Positions 35,340-43,682 of a DNA stretch of 64,000 nt are shown here, piece after piece (the first letter of the stretch is position 1; each line of letters begins with the position of its first letter). Location: the NCBI GenBank assembly GCA_014238065.1, contig JABABU010000051.1:62001-126000 (forward strand). The letters are read 5' to 3'. Source of the DNA: Actinomycetota bacterium. GTDB lineage: Bacteria > Actinomycetota > Acidimicrobiia > Acidimicrobiales > Poriferisodalaceae. The translations under genes and the position numbers were made by a program. Below the pieces are notes generated by a model. It was not told the origin of the DNA, made no database searches, and worked only from the letters and a program-made list of their open reading frames with translations.

Positions 35340-36244
35340 GCCGCCTCGCCGCCATCTCGCTCATCGCCCTCTGGGTCGGGACGACCATGGTGCTGTCAGA
35401 GCTTCGCTGGTTCCGCCGCCTGCCACTCGTCGAGCGGCTCAGGCCGTTCGAGCCAGGTGGCCTCCGTCGATGCAGCACCGGGTCGACGTTCACGAATCGA
35501 TCCTTCGCCGACGTCCTCGTCCCCCTCGCAACCGGAATCGGTGAGCGAGTCTCGAAAGGCTTCGGTGTCACCGAGGAACTAACACTGCGGCTCGATCGAG
35601 TCCGGAGCCAGAACGATGTCACCGCATTCCGAACGACGCAGATCGGGTGGGCCACAGGCACGCTTGGGGTAACCACGCTGCTTCTGGTCGCGATAAGGCC
35701 GCCGGCGCCGGTCGTCCTGTTCCTCCTCATTGCGGCGCCACTTGTTGCGTTTCTGATTCTCGAACAGCGCCTCGCGCTCGCGTCGGAGGCTCACCAGAAA
35801 CGACTGTTCCTCGAACTCCCGATCATCACCGAGCAGCTCGGCATGTTGTTGAGTTCCGGCTACTCGATCAACGCTGCGCTCAGCCGGGTGGCTGAACGCG
35901 GCGACGGAGCCTGCGTCCAAGATATCCGACGCCTCACCGTACGCATCCGACACGGCATCCCCACCGATCAAGGACTTCGCGAGTGGGGCCACGTGGCAGA
36001 CGTTCCTGCGCTGCACCAACTCGTCAGCGTACTGACTCTCCACGATGAGGCCGGCGACCTCGGCCACCTCATTTCGACCGAAGCCCGTTCGATGCGCCGA
36101 GAAACTCAGCGCGACCTCGTCGAACAGATCGAGCGGCGGAACCAGCAGGTCTGGATTCCGGTCACCGTCGCGACGCTCGTACCTGGCGTCATCTTTCTCG
36201 CCGTTCCGTTCATGAACGCTCTCGCGGATTTCGGGGCGATATGA
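35336..36244 (+). CDS. TadC-like pilus platform protein
   Basis: The 302-residue protein has an N-terminal membrane helix, two central helices (about residues 104-150), a T2SSF domain (about 160-270: LFLELPIITEQLGMLLSSGY, then NAALSRVAERG, then VSVLTLHDEAGDLGHLIS) and a C-terminal helix (VTVATLVPGVIFLAVPFMN). The ATG at 35336 overlaps the tadB stop; the longer open frame is inside tadB and rejected. It is the partner of TadB. Confidence 0.87.
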   Translation: MSRLAAISLIALWVGTTMVLSELRWFRRLPLVERLRPFEPGGLRRCSTGSTFTNRSFADVLVPLATGIGERVSKGFGVTEELTLRLDRVRSQNDVTAFRTTQIGWATGTLGVTTLLLVAIRPPAPVVLFLLIAAPLVAFLILEQRLALASEAHQKRLFLELPIITEQLGMLLSSGYSINAALSRVAERGDGACVQDIRRLTVRIRHGIPTDQGLREWGHVADVPALHQLVSVLTLHDEAGDLGHLISTEARSMRRETQRDLVEQIERRNQQVWIPVTVATLVPGVIFLAVPFMNALADFGAI

Positions 36245-36299
36245 GCCAGCAACACGCCCACTACGGGCACACACAGATCCCAAAGGGAAAGGAAATGAC

Positions 36300-36515
36300 A
36301 TGACAACTGCTCTGTCGATGTATTGCAGAATCCGCTCGTTCGCGGTGGTGCAGAACGGCCGCGCCCGCAACGAGATCGGCGAAGGCGTCATCTCGGCTGC
36401 GATTGCTGTGCTGATCGTCGCCGGGCTGGGTGCACTGATGTGGGTCGGCTTCCGCACGATCTGGACCGACGCGGAGGCGACCACGAAGTCGAAAATCAGC
36501 GAGATCGGAGGCTGA
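36300..36515 (+). CDS. Flp-like major pilin precursor
   Basis: The 71-residue protein has a basic leader (residues 1-24), then NEIGEGVISAAIAVLIVAGL and GALMWVGFRTIW, a single hydrophobic helix with a glutamate just before it, as in Flp prepilins cut by a TadV/CpaA-type peptidase. The sorting motif is not the classic G-x4-EY. GGAAAGGA precedes the ATG by 5 bases. It lies 55 bp after tadC, where pilin genes often stand. It is the best candidate for the pilus subunit. Confidence 0.72.
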   Translation: MTTALSMYCRIRSFAVVQNGRARNEIGEGVISAAIAVLIVAGLGALMWVGFRTIWTDAEATTKSKISEIGG

Positions 36516-36523
36516 CCCTGTCG

Positions 36524-36928
36524 ATGGGCCAACATCGCGGGGCCCGAAACGAGGCAGGCTCCGGCGTGATCTCGCTCATGCCAGCGGTTCTCGTGTTCCT
36601 GATCATGTTGTTCGTAGCCGTTCAAGCGGCGCACGGACTCTTTGTCGCGTCCGCGGTCAACGCCATTACCTACGATGCAGCACGCATCAGTGCTCAGGGC
36701 GGTCCCGATGACGATCGATCGGCAGCCAACGCGCACATCAATTCACTCATCGGAGCCGACTCGCTCGCCATCAGCTGGGAGGGTTCCACCGCGGAGGTCG
36801 TACGGCTGACCATCACGGTCGAACCGAACAACTTCCTTGCGATGTCAGTTGGCTTTCTTCCCGCTTCGACGATCGAGAAGACTGTGGAGATACGGGTTGA
36901 GCAGCCCGTCCCAGTCGCCGGCCAATGA
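36524..36928 (+). CDS. TadE-like pseudopilin
   Basis: The 134-residue protein starts MGQHRGARNEAGSGVIS and continues with a membrane helix (LMPAVLVFLIMLFVAVQAAH) and a soluble domain (residues about 45-134) with DAARISAQGG and LTITVEPNNFLAM. The ARNE-x-G-x-GVIS leader repeats that of the Flp-like protein before it, suggesting the same processing enzyme. TadE family minor pilins help assembly. Start is by position and leader match; the Shine-Dalgarno is weak. Confidence 0.7.
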   Translation: MGQHRGARNEAGSGVISLMPAVLVFLIMLFVAVQAAHGLFVASAVNAITYDAARISAQGGPDDDRSAANAHINSLIGADSLAISWEGSTAEVVRLTITVEPNNFLAMSVGFLPASTIEKTVEIRVEQPVPVAGQ

Positions 36929-37386
36929 ACCGAAGGAACCTGGATCAGAGCGGACAGATCGCTGGCATCGAGTTGTTGCCATTCGGTCTGCTCATCTTCG
37001 TGATCGGAGTGTTGTTCTTCGCTCAGGTCTCCGCAGTGTTCGAGGCCAAGAGCGCCGCGAGTTCGGCGGCTCGGGAGACGACACGAACGTTCGTCGAGAC
37101 GCCGGCAGGCGTTGACGTTGCCGAAGCCAACACGACCAGTCAGGACGCAGGCATGGACGCCATCTCGGCTCAGGGCCGAGACCCTGCTCGAACATCGATC
37201 AACCCCATCGGCACGCTGAGCCTCGAGCGCTGCGTTCGCGTCACGTTCGAAGTCAGCTACTCCGTACCGATCATCAGCATCCCCCTTCTCAACGGATTCG
37301 GCGACGGACTCACGGTGCGTTCGCGGCACAGCGAGATCATCGATCCATTCCGCGACGGCCTCACAGGTGCGGCCACCTGTGTCTGA
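36925..37386 (+). CDS. TadE-like pseudopilin
   Basis: The 153-residue protein has a short leader ending DQSGQIAG followed by ELLPFGLLIFVIGVLFFAQV, with the glutamate at the start of the helix, then an extracytoplasmic domain in which KSAASSAARETTRTFVE is typical of TadE-like proteins. Two cysteines (LERCVRV and the penultimate residue) may form a disulfide. It overlaps the previous stop by 4 bp (ATGA). Confidence 0.72.
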   Translation: MNRRNLDQSGQIAGIELLPFGLLIFVIGVLFFAQVSAVFEAKSAASSAARETTRTFVETPAGVDVAEANTTSQDAGMDAISAQGRDPARTSINPIGTLSLERCVRVTFEVSYSVPIISIPLLNGFGDGLTVRSRHSEIIDPFRDGLTGAATCV

Positions 37387-37828
37387 CCAATGCCGTACCG
37401 TCGACGAACGCGGTAGTGCATTGCTGCTCGTTCCGGCGGGAATTCTCATCGTCCTGGTGCTCACGGCCATCACCGTCGACGCCTCGCTCGGCTTCATGGC
37501 GGAGCGATCGGCCGCGAACATCGCATCATCTGCCGCGAACGACATGGTCAGCCTCGGAATCGATATAGAACACTTTCGAGATACCGGCAAGTACCGGCTT
37601 GCCGGCAACCTCGAAACAGCGATCGCGGTCGTATCTGCCAATGCTCAAGCCCAGGCCGGCGATCTATTCATTCCTGGGACATTCGCCATGGAGATCAACG
37701 TCGTCGACCCGGTCAACATCGAGGTGGTGGTCCGCGGCCAGGTCGAACGTTTGATCATGTCCTCGCTCACAAGCGGGCCATTCCAGATTTCGGCCCGCGC
37801 CATAGGTACCGCCGATGCGATACCGTGA
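37379..37828 (+). CDS. TadG-like pseudopilin
   Basis: The 149-residue protein has a leader VDERGSA, then LLLVPAGILIVLVLTAITVD as membrane helix, and a soluble domain beginning SLGFMAERSAANIASSAAND, the pattern of TadG-type putative Flp pilus-assembly proteins. It lacks the long VWA-like domain of full TadG. Start is uncertain: GTG 37379 has AGGTG nine bases upstream, GTG 37367 is in the same frame. It overlaps the gene before it. Confidence 0.7.
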   Translation: MSDQCRTVDERGSALLLVPAGILIVLVLTAITVDASLGFMAERSAANIASSAANDMVSLGIDIEHFRDTGKYRLAGNLETAIAVVSANAQAQAGDLFIPGTFAMEINVVDPVNIEVVVRGQVERLIMSSLTSGPFQISARAIGTADAIP

Positions 37829-37887
37829 TTCTGAGTATATTTTCATATTTATTATGTATTTTCAATACTTTCCAGTAATTTACCTTC
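37829..37887 (+). promoter_or_regulatory. AT-rich region with likely promoter for the pseudokinase gene
   Basis: This 59-bp gap is about 75% A+T, unlike the surrounding DNA, and contains TATTAT and TATTTT hexamers suitable for -10 elements. It lacks the TATTGACCAC box of the other two tad promoters. I cannot fix the exact element. Confidence 0.4.
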
Positions 37888-39162
37888 ATGCCCCGCCGTC
37901 TGCCTGAAGCTGAGGACACCGACGGAATCCACGTCCTCGTCAAACGTGGTTCAGGGGCCGCCGCAAAACGATTGCGCGCCGAGGGCGAGACATTGGCGAT
38001 GGCAAAACACCCGGGCGTCGTCGAACTCGTGTCCATGCATGACGACGCCGAGGAGGTCACGCTTCGTCTCGCCCACGTGACAGGAAGGAACCTCCTCGAC
38101 CAACCACCGCTCGATGCCCGTCAGTTGTCCGCAGTGTTCGCCGAGGTCGCCCAGACGCTTGCTGACCTTCATGCGCTCGGAGTTGCACACACAAACCTCG
38201 GCGCTGAGCACATCATCCTCGATCGGCACCTGCACGCCACACTCTGTGGCTTCGGAAGCGCATGTCGGTCCGACAGCAAGCCACCGACCAACGGCGTGCT
38301 TGACCATCACACCATTGGCAACGGCGCTCGACTCGACGTGATCTCCATCGGCCGCCTCCTCGACCGCGAGGTTGCCCGCTCGCTTGACGACCAGCTCAGC
38401 GAAGATCGTGAGCCCACGGTGATCGCTCTCCGCCATATTGCCGATCTCGCCGACTGCGCCACCGACCCCGCTCGCGTCGTCGAGATGCAACAGCTCGCCA
38501 GGCGGCTCCACCAGCTCGCCGGCACGACTTCTCACGACCCCCGCCCGGCCTCCGGAGGCGGCCTTGATCGCCTCCGTGATGGGGTTGACGGTTCGGGAAG
38601 AGTCGTTGGTGCTGTTCTCCTTGCCGCGGCAATCGCCGCGATCGTTCTGGCCACATGGCCGAACGGTTCGTCACCAACGAGAGATCCAAGCCCCGAACGG
38701 GTCACCCTAGATCCTTCGCCAGCCCCATTTCCCCCGGTCGGTGCCGTCGGCACCGAGCCACAAGCAGAGCTGATTCTCGATACCCGGCCAATCTGCGAAC
38801 CCGTTGCACCCGGCGCACGGCGCGCCGACGTCGACGGCGACGGATGCGACGATGAATGGTGGCGCGTCGGTTCGGTCTTGGCGGCGGCAGACGAGCGCTA
38901 TTCGCTCGGCGATGAGGACGATCTCGTCACCGTCGGCGACTGGGACTGTGACGGTATCGCAACCCCAGCGCTCGTCGATGCCGTCACGGGCGACGTATTC
39001 TTCTTCTCCACCTGGGCTGTTGATGGTGGCAGCGCGATCGCCGAGTTCGCAACCACGGTCGCCCTTCCCCGCGCACTGTTCGTCACCGATTCCGGCGCCT
39101 GCGACGAACTGACAGTTGCAACGACGACCGGCGAGTCCCACACGATCAAAGGGACCGCATAA
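37888..39162 (+). CDS. Membrane-anchored pseudokinase with extracytoplasmic calcium-loop domain
   Basis: The 424-residue protein has a protein-kinase-like domain (about residues 12-215) in which the helix-C glutamate region and LADLHALGVAH are recognisable, but the catalytic HRD is HTN (101-103), the following Lys is missing, and DFG is replaced by CGFG (120-123). No phosphotransfer is expected. A membrane helix follows (238-257, VVGAVLLAAAIAAIVLATWP), then a Pro-rich linker and an outside domain with DVDGDGCDD (314-322) and DWDCDG (351-356), EF-hand/FG-GAP-like metal loops. It overlaps the LysM gene by 1 bp and ends the tad locus. Confidence 0.78.
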   Translation: MPRRLPEAEDTDGIHVLVKRGSGAAAKRLRAEGETLAMAKHPGVVELVSMHDDAEEVTLRLAHVTGRNLLDQPPLDARQLSAVFAEVAQTLADLHALGVAHTNLGAEHIILDRHLHATLCGFGSACRSDSKPPTNGVLDHHTIGNGARLDVISIGRLLDREVARSLDDQLSEDREPTVIALRHIADLADCATDPARVVEMQQLARRLHQLAGTTSHDPRPASGGGLDRLRDGVDGSGRVVGAVLLAAAIAAIVLATWPNGSSPTRDPSPERVTLDPSPAPFPPVGAVGTEPQAELILDTRPICEPVAPGARRADVDGDGCDDEWWRVGSVLAAADERYSLGDEDDLVTVGDWDCDGIATPALVDAVTGDVFFFSTWAVDGGSAIAEFATTVALPRALFVTDSGACDELTVATTTGESHTIKGTA

Positions 39163-39980
39163 TGCAACGTTCGCAACTGGCGCATCGACTAGCGGCGCCG
39201 ATCTGGTTCAGTCTGCTCACAGTCGCTGTCCTGCTCTTGACGCGGCTCGAAGCAACCAGCGTCGCTGTGCCTGTCAGCTCCTGGGCGAAACTTCTCGACT
39301 GGATCGAGCAGGCCTCGCCAGACGAGATCACGATCGAACTGCTCAAGGTCACCACCTTCTGCACCGCGACATGGCTGCTTCTCGTCTCCGTACTCGCACT
39401 CATCGTTCGGATCGGATCACCGAGAAGTTTCACGGTCGCGTACAAGCTCCTGCCTCGCATCGCTCGCCCCATCTTCCAACCTGCGGCAACCCTTGCACTG
39501 TCCAGCTCACTCCTCGTCGGTAGCGCAGGATTCGCCGCTGCGACCGACGCCGGGGCTGACCAAACCGGACCGCCCGTTCTCATTCACCTCGGCTCCGCCC
39601 CCACCAGCTCACCCGAAGCACCGGACAACCGAGAAAGACCGCCGACAACGCGTGCCGACGACAACCCGCTGCCCGAACTGACCCACCTCGGGCCGGCTGC
39701 GAAACTCGACCGAAACCACAACCTGTTGACGTCGCCGATCCACGCTCCATCGACTTCGACCGCCACCAACTCGGACGGGGAGTGGAACGTCAAACCCGGT
39801 GACCACTTCTGGTCGATCGCCGCCGCCGTGGTCAGAGAGTCTTCAACCTTCGAACCGAGCACCTCACAGGTCGGCGAGTACTGGCTGCGGCTGATCGAAT
39901 CGAACCGCGGCTCCCTCCCCGATCCGTCCAACCCAGACCTGATCTACCCCGGCATGACCTTGATCACACCGGCACCCTGA
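39162..39980 (+). CDS. Membrane protein with C-terminal LysM domain
   Basis: The 272-residue protein has two membrane helices (about residues 12-30 and 63-84), a third hydrophobic stretch (112-128), a Pro/Ser/Thr linker, and a LysM-type domain (about 208-270: WNVKPGDHFWSIAAAVVRES, then EYWLRLIESN and LIYPGMTLITPAP). LysM should bind peptidoglycan outside the membrane. Its ATG overlaps the stop of the pseudokinase gene (TAATG), so the two are coupled and may act together with the pilus machine. Confidence 0.78.
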   Translation: MQRSQLAHRLAAPIWFSLLTVAVLLLTRLEATSVAVPVSSWAKLLDWIEQASPDEITIELLKVTTFCTATWLLLVSVLALIVRIGSPRSFTVAYKLLPRIARPIFQPAATLALSSSLLVGSAGFAAATDAGADQTGPPVLIHLGSAPTSSPEAPDNRERPPTTRADDNPLPELTHLGPAAKLDRNHNLLTSPIHAPSTSTATNSDGEWNVKPGDHFWSIAAAVVRESSTFEPSTSQVGEYWLRLIESNRGSLPDPSNPDLIYPGMTLITPAP

Positions 39981-39982
39981 CC

Positions 39983-40003
39983 GGGCAACCCAAAGATTTG
40001 CCC
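39983..40003 (+). terminator. Weak hairpin after the tad locus
   Basis: GGGCAA (39983-39988) and TTGCCC (39998-40003) can pair around a 9-nt loop, three bases after the LysM gene stop. No T-run follows, so termination is uncertain. Confidence 0.4.
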
Positions 40004-40111
40004 TTGCGGAGCCACCCCGAGGTCGGTGTAACCTTCGTCACGTCTTGGGGGACACGCGTTGGGGTCGGGTCACAGATCCGGCTCCAACCGCTGTTTTTGC
40101 CGGCCGCGTCG

Positions 40112-41185
40112 CTACAAAGCACGAGGGGTAAGGCGGACAGCGACCTCGTTGGCGAGCAGTCGGCCCTGAAGGTTCAGACGAGCAGTGCCATCAGCGTCGA
40201 TATCGACGAGATGGATCACCTCGTCAGGCACCACATCGACCGGTACGCCTTCACGCCGCCGGATCGCGAGCTGGAGTGCTTCGACCTCGCGTTCGGCGAG
40301 ATCGAGCCGTTCCGATCCAGCTTCGGTGCCCTGACTCGATTCGATCGAGTCGATATACCGCTCGGGCGTTCGGACCGACCAGAACCGTCGCCCATCGATA
40401 TGGGCGTGGGCAGCGCAACCCAGCCCGGCATACTCGCCTTGACTCCAGTAGAGGAGATTGTGACGGCACTCCTCGCCTGGCTTCGACCAGTTCGAGATCT
40501 CGTAGTTCAAGAGACCGGCAGCACCGAGAATCTCATCGGCCAGTAGATATTTGTCGGCCTGGTCATCGTCATCCGGGTGGCGGGATGGGTCGTCGTACAG
40601 CACGGTTCCCGGCTCAACAGTCAACCCGTAGGCGCTGACGTGATCTGGTTCCAGGACGATGATGCCGTCGAGTGTCGTACGCCAGTCGTCGAGCGACTCG
40701 CCCGCGCCCCCGTAGATGACGTCGAGATTGATACTTTCGAAGCCGACCGCCCGCGCCGCAGTGACCGCAGCGACCACATTGTCCGGATTGTGGGTCCTGC
40801 CAAGAGCGGCCAACACCGCAGGCACCATCGACTGCACGCCGAAGCTGACGCGATTCGCGCCACCCTCTCGGTAGACGGCGAGCTTGGCCGAATCGACCGA
40901 GTCGGGGTTGCACTCGATCGTCACTTCGGCGTCGGCCGTGACCGGCAACTCGGCAATGACGGCCATGAGGTTGTCCGCCGACACGAGGCTCGGCGTACCC
41001 CCGCCGACGAACACCGACGTGACTGGCGCCATGCCGAGCGCGACCTCGTGACGAGCTTGGGTGACTAACGCTGCCATGTACTGCTCGATCAGGTGGTGCT
41101 TCTCGGTCCACGTCGCGAACGCGCAGTAGTCGCATCGGTGCGAACAGAAGGGAATGTGAACGTAGACACCGAACTCTGCGTTCAC
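40112..41185 (-). CDS. hemW: Radical SAM haem chaperone HemW
   Basis: The 357-residue protein has the radical SAM motif in YVHIPFCSHRCDYCAFAT (C-x3-C-x2-C), followed by VFVGGGTPSLV (GGE region), ECNPDSVD and RVSFGVQSM, and the HemW C-terminal domain (NLLYWSQGEYAGLGCAAHAH). It is the haem-trafficking HemW (formerly called HemN-like CPO); the extra Cys of HemN is absent. GTG at 41185 with GGTGAT upstream gives the standard N-terminus; the longer frame overlaps the bldD gene. It follows bldD by 40 bp. Confidence 0.9.
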   Translation of the reverse strand: MNAEFGVYVHIPFCSHRCDYCAFATWTEKHHLIEQYMAALVTQARHEVALGMAPVTSVFVGGGTPSLVSADNLMAVIAELPVTADAEVTIECNPDSVDSAKLAVYREGGANRVSFGVQSMVPAVLAALGRTHNPDNVVAAVTAARAVGFESINLDVIYGGAGESLDDWRTTLDGIIVLEPDHVSAYGLTVEPGTVLYDDPSRHPDDDDQADKYLLADEILGAAGLLNYEISNWSKPGEECRHNLLYWSQGEYAGLGCAAHAHIDGRRFWSVRTPERYIDSIESSQGTEAGSERLDLAEREVEALQLAIRRREGVPVDVVPDEVIHLVDIDADGTARLNLQGRLLANEVAVRLTPRAL

Positions 41186-41225
41186 GTGAAGATCACCAAG
41201 TGCCCCGCCAAGGTGCGAGGAAGCA

Positions 41226-41747
41226 TCAGCCGCCGAGTCGGAGTCCGAGATCGGCCAGTTTGGTGGTAGCCGTGTCGACGCTGGTGTCGAGAATGCAGGC
41301 AATCGCACGAAGATCGTCGCGACGGATGGTGAGCATCCTGCCGTTGAAATCCTGGCGCTGCATCTGAATCATCGACAAGTACCGAGTGAGCATCGCGGCA
41401 TCGCCACCCTGCATCAGTTCGAGACGAGTCAGATCGACGGTGACGTTCGAATCGTCACGATTGTCGAGACCATCGGCATCTGCATCGTCATCGGTGCGAG
41501 GCAGCAGTTGCGAAACCGGCACGTTGTAGAACCGGGCCAGGCGATGAAGCCGTGGAACCGAAATAGCACGCTCGCCACGTTCATAGGCACCAAGAACCGA
41601 AGCTTTGAACTCGTGGCTCGACTCGGCCTCGACATCCTGAAGCGACATACGCTTCTGACGACGAATAGCCCGAAGGCGTTCGCCAACTCTCTTCCCATAG
41701 GCGACGTCTTGTTCAGACTCCGCCGTAGTGAGATCGATGTCAGCCAT
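41226..41747 (-). CDS. bldD: BldD-like transcriptional regulator with c-di-GMP signature
   Basis: The 173-residue protein has an XRE-type helix-turn-helix (about residues 18-80: GERLRAIRRQKRMSLQDVEA, then SVLGAYERGERAISV and LARFYNVPVSQLLP) and a C-terminal domain. In Streptomyces BldD the C-terminal motif RxD-X8-RxxD binds tetrameric c-di-GMP; here it is R131-Q-D133, eight residues FNGRMLTI, then R142-R-D-D145, all conserved. So DNA binding is probably c-di-GMP-dependent. It lies between rsmE and hemW on the same strand. Likely a global regulator; its targets are unknown. Confidence 0.88.
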   Translation of the reverse strand: MADIDLTTAESEQDVAYGKRVGERLRAIRRQKRMSLQDVEAESSHEFKASVLGAYERGERAISVPRLHRLARFYNVPVSQLLPRTDDDADADGLDNRDDSNVTVDLTRLELMQGGDAAMLTRYLSMIQMQRQDFNGRMLTIRRDDLRAIACILDTSVDTATTKLADLGLRLGG

Positions 41748-41816
41748 TCCTACCTACCCGCCAACCAGCCACATTTCGCCGATTGCCTGCCCGTCAGATG
41801 TGATCCCCTACATTAA

Positions 41817-42515
41817 TCACTCTGCGTGACCGCGCACAAGCCCGCTACGTAAAGCGGTCAATAAAACTCCTGCAGTGATGGCAGCGGTCTCAGCTCTCAG
41901 AACCGCAGGTCCGAGAGAAATTCTTGGAACAGAGTTGTTCAGCTCAGCCGACTCCCATCCACCTTCGGGACCGACCAGCATCGTCGGCGTCGAAAGCTTG
42001 AGGACAGATCCATCACGCTCTGCGACAGCGACCCCCGGTTCAGCAGCGACATCCGCCACAGAGATCGGGCCCGCAACCTCCGGGATCCACACTTGCCGTG
42101 ACTGTTCGGCCGCAGACCGCGTAATCGCCCGTAGGCGTGTCAGCGCCCTTTCGCCTTTCACTCCCTCCCACCGCACCACAGAGCGTGCGGTGTGGAGGAT
42201 CAAAATACGATCGACGCCGAGTTCGGTCAACTTCTGGACTGCGAACGACGTGCGATCGGTCTTCACCGCAGCCATTGCAATGGTGATCAACGGCTCCGTA
42301 CGAGCAACTGCGACGACCTCACCATCGATGTCGATGTCGTCACCGAATCGAGCACGACGCCAGAGGCCGGCGCCGTCACAGATCGTGATCGCATCGCCAT
42401 TGCGAATACGCCGCACACGCGCGAGGTGATGACGGTCGTCATCAGCGAGGACCGGAGCCTCGACGTCGTCGACGAACACATGCGGCCCACCTTCTCCACC
42501 GGGAGGAAGGGACAC
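41817..42515 (-). CDS. rsmE: 16S rRNA (uracil-1498-N3) methyltransferase RsmE
   Basis: The 232-residue SPOUT methyltransferase has an N-terminal PUA-like region (HVFVDDVEAPVLADDDRHHL then ARVRRIRNGDAITICDG) and a trefoil-knot SAM site (TMLVGPEGGWESAEL, then ISLGPAVLRAETAAITA). The RsmE hallmark segment KTDRTSFAVQKLTELGVDRI is present. It follows dnaJ by 17 bp, the usual dnaJ-rsmE order in Gram-positive bacteria. The N-terminal ten residues are Gly/Pro rich. Confidence 0.94.
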   Translation of the reverse strand: MSLPPGGEGGPHVFVDDVEAPVLADDDRHHLARVRRIRNGDAITICDGAGLWRRARFGDDIDIDGEVVAVARTEPLITIAMAAVKTDRTSFAVQKLTELGVDRILILHTARSVVRWEGVKGERALTRLRAITRSAAEQSRQVWIPEVAGPISVADVAAEPGVAVAERDGSVLKLSTPTMLVGPEGGWESAELNNSVPRISLGPAVLRAETAAITAGVLLTALRSGLVRGHAE

Positions 42516-42532
42516 TGGCGGCGGCCCAGAGG

Positions 42533-43651
42533 TCAGCTGAGCGCCGATCGAATCTTCGACAACAGACCACCCTCGCCTGGCTCGGCAACGGTCTCGCCCC
42601 GCTCGACAGCAAGTTGGCGAAGAAGAGCCTCTTGCTCGCCCTTGAGCTTCGTCGGCACGTCGACCACCACAGTGATGAGCAAATCGCCCCGCTGACGGCC
42701 TTGAAGCCGCGGAACACCCTTGCCTCGAATCCTGAAAACCTCTCTGGGCTGGGTGCCAGGAGGAACGCCGATCTCTTCAGTACCGTCGAGGGTGATGTAG
42801 TCGAGCTTCACACCGAGCGCAGCTTGAGCAATGGAGATGTGGAGTTCGTCGTGAAGGTCGTCACCATCGCGAACGAAACGATCGTGCGGAGCAACGCGGA
42901 CGTGCACGTACAGGTCGCCGGGCGGACCCCCGCGCGGGCCGGCTGCTCCCCTACCCGTGAGCCGAAGTGTCGAACCGGTGTCGACCCCTGCCGGCACACG
43001 CACCTCGAAACGCTGATCTTCCAGACGACGACCCTCACCTCGGCACGTGCCACACGGATCGGTGATGACTTCGCCGGCTCCCGCACACGTCGGGCATGTG
43101 CCGCTGGTGACCATCTGGCCGAGGATCGATTGGCGAACCTGGCGAACCTGGCCTTGCCCATCGCACGTATGACAACGGTTTGGCGTCGTGCTGTGTGCGC
43201 TGCCCGATCCCTCGCACGCTTCACATGTCACAGCACTTCGGAAACTCACCGCGGTTTCAGCGCCGAAGACAGCATCCACGAACGACACATCGGCGATGAC
43301 CTCTTGGTCAGCACCACGCGGCGGGCCACTCGGGCCACGCTGGCGGCCGCCGCCGAACGGACTGCCACCGCTGAAGAACGCGTCGAAGATGTCACCGACG
43401 TTCGAGAAAGGATCGCCACCGGCGCCACCCTGCAGGCCCTCTGGGCCGTACCGGTCATAGCGCGCCCGTTGCTCTTCGTCGCTGAGCACTGAGTACGCGT
43501 GCGACACCTCTTTGAATTTCGCTTCAGCCTCAGCGTCGTCGGGGTTCGCGTCGGGATGGAGTTGACGCGCCAGCCGTCGATAGGCGCGCTTCATCTCATC
43601 GGCTGACGCATCCCGAGAGACACCAAGGAGTTCGTAATAATCAGTGGCCAC
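42533..43651 (-). CDS. dnaJ: DnaJ chaperone
   Basis: The 372-residue DnaJ co-chaperone stimulates DnaK. J-domain (residues 1-70) with the HPD motif in [12 protein letters not shown]; a Gly/Phe region ([19 protein letters not shown]); four zinc-finger repeats [24 protein letters not shown] and CGTCRGEG; then the substrate domains ([28 protein letters not shown]). GTG start. It follows hrcA by 31 bp; dnaK and grpE are not in the window, so this is the second, hrcA-linked DnaJ common in actinobacteria. Confidence 0.97.
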   Translation of the reverse strand: MATDYYELLGVSRDASADEMKRAYRRLARQLHPDANPDDAEAEAKFKEVSHAYSVLSDEEQRARYDRYGPEGLQGGAGGDPFSNVGDIFDAFFSGGSPFGGGRQRGPSGPPRGADQEVIADVSFVDAVFGAETAVSFRSAVTCEACEGSGSAHSTTPNRCHTCDGQGQVRQVRQSILGQMVTSGTCPTCAGAGEVITDPCGTCRGEGRRLEDQRFEVRVPAGVDTGSTLRLTGRGAAGPRGGPPGDLYVHVRVAPHDRFVRDGDDLHDELHISIAQAALGVKLDYITLDGTEEIGVPPGTQPREVFRIRGKGVPRLQGRQRGDLLITVVVDVPTKLKGEQEALLRQLAVERGETVAEPGEGGLLSKIRSALS

Positions 43652-43682
43652 AGTTCTCCGACACAGGAGCGGTCAGGGACGA

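Noticed and set aside
37829-37887. Third copy of the TATTGACCAC tad promoter box
   Set aside because: The gap is AT-rich but lacks the box; the pseudokinase promoter is of another kind or the gene is cotranscribed.
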